From Flavobacteriaceae bacterium (GTDB taxonomy: Bacteria > Bacteroidota > Bacteroidia > Flavobacteriales > Flavobacteriaceae), in contig JABHBC010000165.1 in the NCBI GenBank assembly GCA_018674025.1, forward strand, positions 1 through 12,396: a stretch of DNA of 12,396 bases, written 5' to 3'. A program made the position numbers and the translations under genes. The notes under the pieces are model-generated. The model was not told the DNA's origin and ran no database searches. It worked only from the letters and a program-made list of their open reading frames with translations. Within the stretch, counting starts at the first letter, position 1, and each line of letters starts with the position of its first letter. Below, one piece after another: positions 7,651 to 12,396 of the stretch.

Positions 7651-8289
7651 ATGAATTCAACTGAAAAAGAAATTGTTTATAACATCTCTAATTCTTACAC
7701 AACATTAAATTCTTTAACTAACAAAACAAAAAATGTAATATTTGCTTGCCACGGAATGGGATATTTAAGCAGATATTTTTCAAAATACTTTAATGGACTA
7801 AATAGTGATGATAATTATATAATCATTCCACAAGCTCAAAGTAAATATTATGTAGCTCCAAAAATGAAATATGTTGGTGCATCATGGTTAACAAAAGAAA
7901 ATACAGCAAAAGAAATTGAAAATGTTATGAATTACTTTGATAGTGTTTTAAATAATGAAAAAGTTAAAAACTTAAACTTTATTTTTTTAGGATATTCACA
8001 AGGAGTGTCTGTAGCAATGAGATATTTGGCAAAAAGAAAAATTAAAGTATCTAAATTAATTCTAATGTCTGGTGGTATTCCTAAAGAATTAACAGCAAAT
8101 GACTTTAAATATTTAGAAAATAAAGCTACAATTTACTATGTGTATGGAGATAAGGACGAATATATACATGGGGATTTCTTAAATTCAGAGAAAAATAAGA
8201 TTGAACATCTGTTTTCAAATATAAATTACATTGAATTTAAAGGTAAACATGAAATTAAAACGGAGATAATTGAGTCTATTATAAATTAA
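7651..8289 (+). CDS. Alpha/beta hydrolase, phospholipase/carboxylesterase-like; substrate unknown
   Basis: 212 residues from the ATG at 7651. The frame stays open upstream to an ATG at 7576, but those 25 codons overlap menI antisense and the likely promoter, so the later start is preferred. The fold signatures are an oxyanion-type CHGMG loop (33-37), the nucleophile elbow GYSQG with S116 (114-118), an acid residue in YGDKDE (D167 or D169) and a late histidine H200 in KGKHE. The LILMSGGIP strand (136-144) after the nucleophile helix and the compact size resemble the phospholipase/carboxylesterase (Abhydrolase_2) group. There is no signal peptide, so it is probably cytoplasmic. It is divergent from the men operon, 34 nt from menI, and ends in a terminator shared with dnaK. 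The true substrate is unknown. A MenH-like role is conceivable only because no menH is visible; the residues around S116 do not match MenH. Confidence 0.85.
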   Translation: MNSTEKEIVYNISNSYTTLNSLTNKTKNVIFACHGMGYLSRYFSKYFNGLNSDDNYIIIPQAQSKYYVAPKMKYVGASWLTKENTAKEIENVMNYFDSVLNNEKVKNLNFIFLGYSQGVSVAMRYLAKRKIKVSKLILMSGGIPKELTANDFKYLENKATIYYVYGDKDEYIHGDFLNSEKNKIEHLFSNINYIEFKGKHEIKTEIIESIIN

Positions 8290-8320
8290 AAAAGGATGCA
8301 TTAATTATGCATCCTTTTTT
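8288..8320. terminator. Bidirectional rho-independent terminator between the hydrolase gene and dnaK
   Basis: Perfect inverted repeat: six A, then GGATGCAT (8294-8301), loop TAATT (8302-8306), ATGCATCC (8307-8314), then six T. This gives a 14-bp stem with T-tracts on both strands. It begins inside the stop codon of the plus-strand hydrolase and lies 23 nt past the dnaK stop on the minus strand, so it can end both convergent transcripts. Confidence 0.9.
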
Positions 8321-8343
8321 ATATTGTAAAAACTAATTAATTC

Positions 8344-10245
8344 TTAGTCTTCTTTAACTTCCTCAAAGTCAACATCTTCTACATCATCCGAACCAGCATC
8401 TTTATTTTGATCTGCATCATTTGGTGCTCCCTGTTGAGATTCTGCTTGAGCTTTATACATTTCCTCACTAGCAGACTTCCAAACTTCATTGATTTTTTCC
8501 AATGCTGGATCAATAACTTCGATTTCTTTAGTTTCGTAAGCTTTTTTCAACTCTTCCAAAGCATCTTCAATTGGCTTCTTCTTATCATCAGATAATTTAT
8601 CGCCAAATTCTTTTAACTGCTTTTCAGTTTGAAAAATCATGGCATCAGCGCTATTTAATTTATCAACTTTTTCTTTTGTTTTAGCATCTGCTTCTGCATT
8701 AGACTCAGCTTCTTGCTTCATTTTTTGTATTTCCTCTTCTGTTAAACCTGACGACGCCTCAATACGAATGTCTTGAGTTTTGTTTGTTGCTTTATCTGTG
8801 GCAGAAACTTTAATTATACCATTTGCATCAATATCAAAAGTAACTTCAATTTGAGGAGTTCCTCTTTGAGCTGGAGGTATTCCATCTAGATGAAATTTTC
8901 CAATTGTTTTGTTATCAACAGCCATAGGTCTTTCTCCTTGTAAAACATGAATTTCTACTGAAGGCTGATTGTCAGCAGCAGTTGAAAATATCTGTGATTT
9001 TTTTGTAGGAATAGTTGTGTTAGACTCAATTAATTTAGTCATAACATTACCCATAGTTTCAATACCTAATGATAGTGGAGTTACATCTAATAATAGAACA
9101 TCTTTCACATCACCAGTTAAAACTCCACCTTGAATTGCTGCTCCAACAGCTACAACTTCATCGGGATTAACACCTCTATTAGGCTTCTTTCCAAAAAACT
9201 TTTCAACAGCATCTTGAACAGCAGGAATTCTTGTTGAACCTCCGACTAATATTATTTCATCAATATCGCTAGTAGATAAATCTGCAGCTTTTAATGCTGA
9301 TTTACATGGAGCTATTGTTCTTTTGATTAAGTCATCAATTAATTGCTCAAATTTAGCTTTAGATAAGGTTCTTACCAAGTGTTTTGGGCCACTTGCGGTA
9401 GCTGTTACATAAGGTAAGTTAATTTCTGTAGAAGAAGTGCTAGATAATTCTATTTTAGCCTTCTCAGCAGCTTCTTTTAAGCGTTGTAGTGCCATTGGAT
9501 CTTTTCTCAAATCCATGTTTTCTTCTGCTTTAAATTCTTCAGCTAGCCAGTTAATGATTTTTTCATCAACATCATCACCACCTAAATGAGTATCTCCGTC
9601 TGTTGCTAATACTTCAAAAACTCCATCTCCTAATTCAAGGATAGAAACATCGTGTGTACCACCACCAAAATCAAATACTACTATTTTTTTATCATCATTA
9701 GCTTTATCTAAACCATAAGCCAACGCAGCAGCTGTAGGTTCGTTTATGATCCTGCTTACTTTTAAACCAGCAATTTCTCCAGCCTCTTTAGTAGCTTGTC
9801 TTTGTGCATCATTAAAATATGCAGGAACAGTTACAACAGCTTCAGAAACATCATGTCCTAAATAATCTTCTGCAGTCTTTTTCATTTTCTGTAAAACCAT
9901 GGCAGAAATTTCCTGCGGAGTATACAAACGACCATCAATGTCTACACGTGGAGTATCATTATCTCCTTTTACTACTTTATAAGGTACTCTTGTTGCTTCT
10001 TTGGTAGATTCAGAGAATTTATTACCCATAAAACGCTTAATAGAATACACTGTCTTTGTTGGGTTTGTAACTGCTTGACGTTTTGCTGGATCTCCAACTT
10101 TACGCTCTCCGCCTTCTACAAAAGCAACAATAGAAGGAGTGGTTCTTTTTCCTTCTGAATTAGGAATTACAACAGGCTCGTTTCCTTCCATCACTGAAAC
10201 GCATGAGTTGGTTGTTCCTAAATCGATTCCTATAATCTTACTCAT
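8344..10245 (-). CDS. dnaK: Molecular chaperone DnaK (Hsp70)
   Basis: ATP-dependent cytosolic chaperone. 633 residues, full length. The nucleotide-binding domain shows phosphate loop 1 GIDLGTTNS (6-14), NEPTAAALAYG (168-178), the phosphate-2 segment FDFGGGTHD (191-199) with T197 at the usual autophosphorylation site, and the adenosine motif VGGSTRIPAVQ (334-344). The interdomain linker DVLLLDVTP is at 382-390. The substrate-binding beta domain (about 391-505) follows, then the helical lid and an acidic tail ending DFEEVKED. grpE and dnaJ are not adjacent; the gene is flanked by convergent and divergent genes and is probably monocistronic. No CIRCE inverted repeat (HrcA operator) is visible upstream, so its heat control, if any, is by another route. 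Confidence 0.99.
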   Translation of the reverse strand: MSKIIGIDLGTTNSCVSVMEGNEPVVIPNSEGKRTTPSIVAFVEGGERKVGDPAKRQAVTNPTKTVYSIKRFMGNKFSESTKEATRVPYKVVKGDNDTPRVDIDGRLYTPQEISAMVLQKMKKTAEDYLGHDVSEAVVTVPAYFNDAQRQATKEAGEIAGLKVSRIINEPTAAALAYGLDKANDDKKIVVFDFGGGTHDVSILELGDGVFEVLATDGDTHLGGDDVDEKIINWLAEEFKAEENMDLRKDPMALQRLKEAAEKAKIELSSTSSTEINLPYVTATASGPKHLVRTLSKAKFEQLIDDLIKRTIAPCKSALKAADLSTSDIDEIILVGGSTRIPAVQDAVEKFFGKKPNRGVNPDEVVAVGAAIQGGVLTGDVKDVLLLDVTPLSLGIETMGNVMTKLIESNTTIPTKKSQIFSTAADNQPSVEIHVLQGERPMAVDNKTIGKFHLDGIPPAQRGTPQIEVTFDIDANGIIKVSATDKATNKTQDIRIEASSGLTEEEIQKMKQEAESNAEADAKTKEKVDKLNSADAMIFQTEKQLKEFGDKLSDDKKKPIEDALEELKKAYETKEIEVIDPALEKINEVWKSASEEMYKAQAESQQGAPNDADQNKDAGSDDVEDVDFEEVKED

Positions 10246-10435
10246 AATTGTTATTTATATAATTTATATTTTTCTTTTTTAACTTCTTACCTATAGACAA
10301 TTTGTATGCCAACAGGTTTTCATCTAAAGTTTGTCACATTTTTTAAGTTCTTGTACTTTTTTGATGACATATTGACAGAAATAACATGTTTAAGTCTATT
10401 TATTTGCTATTAATAAAAGTAGTTTTTAGTTATAT
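10246..10435. other. Divergent intergenic region between dnaK and the DUF2853 gene
   Basis: About 190 nt of AT-rich DNA that must hold the dnaK promoter on the minus strand. I find no clean TAnnTTTG element for dnaK. The nearest candidate, TTG then 17 nt then TAGGTAAG (minus strand, around 10290-10312), is weak. The pentamer TGTCA or its complement TGACA recurs: TGACATATTGACA at 10364-10376 on the plus strand and TGTCA within TTGTCACA near 10331-10338. This could be a regulator site or chance. No small gene was seen here. Confidence 0.4.
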
Positions 10436-10438
10436 TTG
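10431..10438 (+). promoter_or_regulatory. Probable -7 element (TATATTTG) of the DUF2853 gene
   Basis: TATATTTG is a perfect match to TAnnTTTG. The expected transcription start, near 10444, leaves a leader of about 25 nt that is almost all A, consistent with Bacteroidota translation starts that lack a Shine-Dalgarno sequence. A TTTG at 10403-10406 is the nearest upstream element but is spaced 24 nt away, longer than usual. The element includes the alternative TTG start at 10436, which argues against that start. Confidence 0.45.
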
Positions 10439-10468
10439 AATCTTAAAAAAATAAAAAAAATTGAAAAA

Positions 10469-10810
10469 ATGAGTAAGTTTGATGAGAAAATTAGTTTTTA
10501 TAAAGAAAATATGGTCTCTATGGGATTGCCATACGAAGATGAATTATTTGATAAAATCACAAGAGGGTTAGGTCCTTCGATCTTTAAAAGAGATGCAGCA
10601 TCTGTATCTACCTCCGATGAAAAAGAAGTTTTTACGGTAAAGCATAATTTCTTAATACATAAATTAGGCCTCGAAGATGGAGAGTATCTGGATAATGCCA
10701 TTACTAAAGTAGGTGTTTTGATGGGGAAAACAAACAGGGTAAAGTATAGAGCAATTTTTTATTATCTACTTGTGAAGGAGCTAGGTCAAGAGTCCAAAAT
10801 TTTAAGCTAA
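10469..10810 (+). CDS. DUF2853 family protein, function unknown
   Basis: 113 residues from the ATG at 10469. A longer frame starting at a TTG (10436) overlaps the predicted promoter and adds only lysine-rich residues, so it is not used. The protein is small, soluble and probably helical, with no signal peptide or membrane segment. Segments I recognise as typical of DUF2853 are GLGPSIFKRDAASVS (33-47), VKHNFLIHKLGL (57-68) and NRVKYRAIFYYLLVKELG (89-106). The length fits the family (about 110 residues). No biochemical role is known to me. It is divergent from dnaK and followed by a long gene-free region, so it is likely transcribed alone. Confidence 0.85.
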   Translation: MSKFDEKISFYKENMVSMGLPYEDELFDKITRGLGPSIFKRDAASVSTSDEKEVFTVKHNFLIHKLGLEDGEYLDNAITKVGVLMGKTNRVKYRAIFYYLLVKELGQESKILS

Positions 10811-11101
10811 AGGTTTATCTATTTTAGTATTCTTTGAAAGAAGATTGTTAGGGATGTATTTCTGGAAGAATTTTTTACTAAAAAACATTTCTCACACAAA
10901 TCCTGTATTCTATATTTTGAAAATATAATTTTCATTTTTCTCTATTTAATTATCTTAAACTTTAAAACAACAACAAATAACTTCTAAAAGATCATAAATT
11001 TTAAAAAAAAAGTAATATTGTAAATTACTTGTTCTTAATAAGTTATCAACATGGTTTTTTGTTTTTTTTTAAAATAGAAATATATGCCTTAGCTACTAAA
11101 A

Positions 11102-11119
11102 ATGTTAATAAATTAACAT
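11102..11119. promoter_or_regulatory. Operator-like inverted repeat ATGTTAAT-AA-ATTAACAT
   Basis: A perfect 8+8 bp dyad with a 2-nt spacer, 63 nt upstream of the TTG element of the next gene's promoter. Its half-site core TGTTAA recurs at 11165-11170 and 11184-11189, the latter within the promoter itself. The shape suits a dimeric transcription factor site, but AT-rich composition makes chance dyads common. The regulator is unknown. Confidence 0.3.
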
Positions 11120-11182
11120 CTTAATATGAATTAATAACCATCTTTATATAATTGATAATTTTATTGTTAAAAAGTTAATTTA

Positions 11183-11212
11183 TTGTTAATTAATTAATTA
11201 ATTGTATTATTG
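11183..11212 (+). promoter_or_regulatory. Promoter of the orphan membrane protein gene, with a TTAA-repeat spacer
   Basis: TTG at 11183-11185, a 19-nt spacer, then TATTATTG at 11205-11212, which matches TAnnTTTG except for one base. The predicted start is near 11219, about 23 nt before the ATG at 11242. The spacer is almost entirely a TTAA tandem repeat (11186-11203, 4.5 units). Confidence 0.5.
11186..11203. repeat. Short tandem repeat (TTAA) x4.5
   Basis: Eighteen nucleotides of uninterrupted TTAA units. It exactly fills the spacer between the two promoter elements, so a gain or loss of one unit would change the spacing from 19 to 23 or 15 nt. Confidence 0.85.
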
Positions 11213-11241
11213 AAGTACTAACCAATAAATATTTATTAAAA

Positions 11242-12027
11242 ATGGAAAAATTTTTAAACAAATTACTTGACTTACCTCAGGTAGTCAATTCAAAATTACC
11301 AGGAAACACGTTTAATTCTTGGGTTCAAGATTCAGAGGGTAATATCCCAGCTTGGGTGGGTAAATTTTACACAGTTTCAGCCCTTGTAGTATTGTTAACA
11401 TCACTAGTTGTGATTCTTTCACCTATTTGGTCTGGTGGAATGGGAGAGAAAATGGATATTTTAGCAAATATTCTATCAATGCTTATATGGGTGTATGCTG
11501 CATTTCCTATTTCTCAGGTTATTAGATCTGCAGGAGATGGCTTAGCTGCTTCTAAAAGTGGAACAATTGATTTTATTTTTAAAGATTTAGCACTTGCAAA
11601 TATTAAAGTACTAGGTCATGTTGCTGCTATTGTTGCTTTGTTTGGCGCATTTGCAATGACATTATCATGGGCTACATCATTAAATGTTTCGGGAGATTTT
11701 GCTACAGGATGGATTGAAAATATAAATTATGCCTATGCCTTACCAATGGCAGCTACGGCAGAATTAGCTAATCTTTTAAATCTTTCTTTTATAGGAGATA
11801 TTTTAGCTAAAGATTGGACAAATTGGGATCCAACGATGGCTTCAGGTAGTGCTTGGAGTTGGGATGGTTTAATGTCTGTGGCTTGGGAGTATGTAGGAGT
11901 AGCTGTGGTTTTAGCTAAATTATATGTAGTTTTAGCTATCTACAAGTTTTTCTATAGTATTATTACAAGTTTTGTTAATTTTATTAAGAATCCTTATTTA
12001 CCATTTAGATCTAAATATGAAATTTAA
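11242..12027 (+). CDS. Unrecognised multi-pass membrane protein
   Basis: 261 residues; I do not recognise the family. The ATG at 11242 follows an A-rich leader and a good promoter. The N-terminal 40 residues look amphipathic, with LLDLPQVVNSKLPG, and carry no classical signal peptide. Predicted membrane segments are about 43-63, 72-92, 122-145 and 208-246, the last long enough for a break or two helices. Between the third and fourth segments is a loop or amphipathic region (146-207) rich in W, N, S and D, including DWTNWDPTMASGSAWSWDG (191-209). A polar stretch RSAGDGLAASKSG (95-107) lies between helices two and three. The C-terminus is basic and polar (NPYLPFRSKYEI). No enzyme motif, transporter signature or repeat is obvious. 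It is convergent with proteorhodopsin across a shared terminator, so it is a separate transcription unit. Base composition resembles its neighbours. Confidence 0.85.
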   Translation: MEKFLNKLLDLPQVVNSKLPGNTFNSWVQDSEGNIPAWVGKFYTVSALVVLLTSLVVILSPIWSGGMGEKMDILANILSMLIWVYAAFPISQVIRSAGDGLAASKSGTIDFIFKDLALANIKVLGHVAAIVALFGAFAMTLSWATSLNVSGDFATGWIENINYAYALPMAATAELANLLNLSFIGDILAKDWTNWDPTMASGSAWSWDGLMSVAWEYVGVAVVLAKLYVVLAIYKFFYSIITSFVNFIKNPYLPFRSKYEI

Positions 12028-12070
12028 ATTTTAATGCCAATTTTTTCAATTAACCTGATTGAATTAAATA

Positions 12071-12107
12071 AAAAACCCAAGTAGTTATCTAAACTACTTG
12101 GGTTTTT
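12071..12107. terminator. Bidirectional rho-independent terminator between the orphan membrane gene and proteorhodopsin
   Basis: Perfect 16-bp inverted repeat: AAAAACCCAAGTAGTT (12071-12086), loop ATCTA (12087-12091), AACTACTTGGGTTTTT (12092-12107). A T-tract occurs on either strand. It lies 43 nt past the plus-strand stop and 19 nt past the proteorhodopsin stop on the minus strand, so it can serve both. Confidence 0.93.
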
Positions 12108-12126
12108 ATTAACTAACCGAGAGATA

Positions 12127-12396
12127 TTAGTCTTTGCTTACAGCTAACGTGTAAACAACTAAACCAAATCCTATTTTGTTAATTGCATCTCCAATGTTAT
12201 AAATAACCTCCATAGAAGGAAGTACATTTTCAATACCGTTGTACCATCCATCAGTACCAGCCATATATCCTAAAGGATAAATTGCCCAACCAACAAGAAG
12301 GAACCAACATAAAGTTTTGTGAGCTTTTAATACGTTTCCACCAGCTGCAACAGCTAATTTTTTAAGACTTCCTAACCATACTTCATATGCGATATA
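12127..12396 (-). CDS. Proteorhodopsin (microbial type I rhodopsin), C-terminal 89 residues; 5' part outside the window
   Basis: Translated by hand from the right edge to the TAA at 12127-12129. Two membrane helices are present, corresponding to helices F and G. Helix F carries the retinal-pocket pattern WAIYPLGYM (37-45 of the fragment; WxxYP). Helix G carries YNIGDAINKIGFGLVVY (66-82), in which K74 is the Schiff-base lysine and D70 is the conserved Asp four residues before it, equivalent to Asp227/Lys231 of green proteorhodopsin. A short polar tail LAVSKD ends the protein. It is a light-driven ion pump of the cytoplasmic membrane. Whether it pumps H+, Na+ or Cl- depends on the helix C triad (DTE, NDQ or NTQ-like), and colour tuning on residue 105; both lie outside the window. 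Confidence 0.95.
   Translation of the reverse strand, partial: YIAYEVWLGSLKKLAVAAGGNVLKAHKTLCWFLLVGWAIYPLGYMAGTDGWYNGIENVLPSMEVIYNIGDAINKIGFGLVVYTLAVSKD

Larger units (their letters stand above)
10811..11241. other. 431-nt AT-rich intergenic region with several dyads; no gene seen
   Basis: No credible coding frame was found on either strand. Dyads noted: TATATTTT-G-AAAATATA at 10911-10927; AAGTAAT-7 nt-ATTACTT at 11010-11030; ATGTTAAT-AA-ATTAACAT at 11102-11119. A direct repeat TTTATTGTTAA-type element occurs at 11160-11170 (one base shorter match at its 5' end) and 11179-11189. A single DnaA-box-like TTATCAACA lies at 11043-11051. The right end holds the promoter of the next gene. No strong terminator for the DUF2853 gene was found. 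Confidence 0.6.

Noticed and set aside
10436..10468. TTG-initiated extension of the DUF2853 protein
   Set aside because: The TTG is part of the predicted -7 element, and the added residues are a lysine-rich translation of an A-rich leader.
10498..10701. Open frame antisense to the DUF2853 gene (also similar short frames antisense to menD at 4535-4729 and dnaK at 8407-8595 and 9819-10007)
   Set aside because: All lie wholly inside confident genes on the other strand, with low-complexity translations and no promoter.
10807..10846. Possible terminator after the DUF2853 gene (CTAAA...TTTAG and TTCTTTGAAAGAA)
   Set aside because: Stems are short and AT-only, with no T-tract following; too weak to call.
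11043..11051. DnaA-box-like TTATCAACA, considered as part of an origin of replication
   Set aside because: A single near-match with no cluster of boxes and no dnaA nearby. AT-richness alone is not enough to call an origin.
1..12396. CRISPR arrays, insertion sequences, phage genes, tRNA or rRNA genes, toxin-antitoxin or defence systems
   Set aside because: No repeat-spacer pattern, transposase, integrase, cloverleaf or defence-type domain was seen on either strand.

Overview
The window looks like AT-rich chromosomal DNA of a marine, aerobic member of the Bacteroidota (Flavobacteriia-like). Three things suggest this: a complete-looking menaquinone operon in an order I associate with flavobacteria, including an embedded CvfB-type RNA-binding gene and a CPBP-family membrane protein gene; promoter-like sequences of the Bacteroidota type (TTG, about 19 nt, TAnnTTTG) instead of the E. 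coli type; and a proteorhodopsin gene at the right edge. Genus cannot be fixed from the sequence alone.

Layout. Positions 1-7616 (minus strand) hold one tightly packed run of eight genes, read right to left: menI (DHNA-CoA thioesterase), menF (isochorismate synthase), menD, a CvfB/S1-domain gene, menB, menA, menC, and a CPBP-family membrane protease gene cut by the left edge. Gaps are 3-46 nt. The run covers chorismate to demethylmenaquinone except menE, menH and the final methyltransferase; menE may lie just beyond the left edge. Divergent from menI is a small alpha/beta hydrolase gene (7651-8289, plus), which ends in a bidirectional hairpin terminator shared with the convergent dnaK (8344-10245, minus). 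Divergent from dnaK is a DUF2853-type gene (10469-10810, plus). A 431-nt gene-free, very AT-rich stretch follows, carrying several dyads and a promoter whose spacer is a TTAA tandem repeat. It leads into an unrecognised four-helix membrane protein gene (11242-12027, plus). A 16-bp bidirectional hairpin separates that gene from the convergent 3' end of a proteorhodopsin gene (12127-12396, minus, cut by the right edge).

How the parts fit. The men genes make the membrane quinone used in respiration, and proteorhodopsin supplies a light-driven ion gradient across the same membrane. The window therefore carries two energy-related loci with general housekeeping genes (dnaK, DUF2853) between them. 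No CRISPR, transposon, phage, tRNA or rRNA was seen. I do not see a convincing new multi-gene system. The best candidates for new biology are the orphan membrane protein beside proteorhodopsin, with its repeat-spaced promoter and upstream dyad, and the unassigned hydrolase divergent from a men operon that lacks a recognisable menH.
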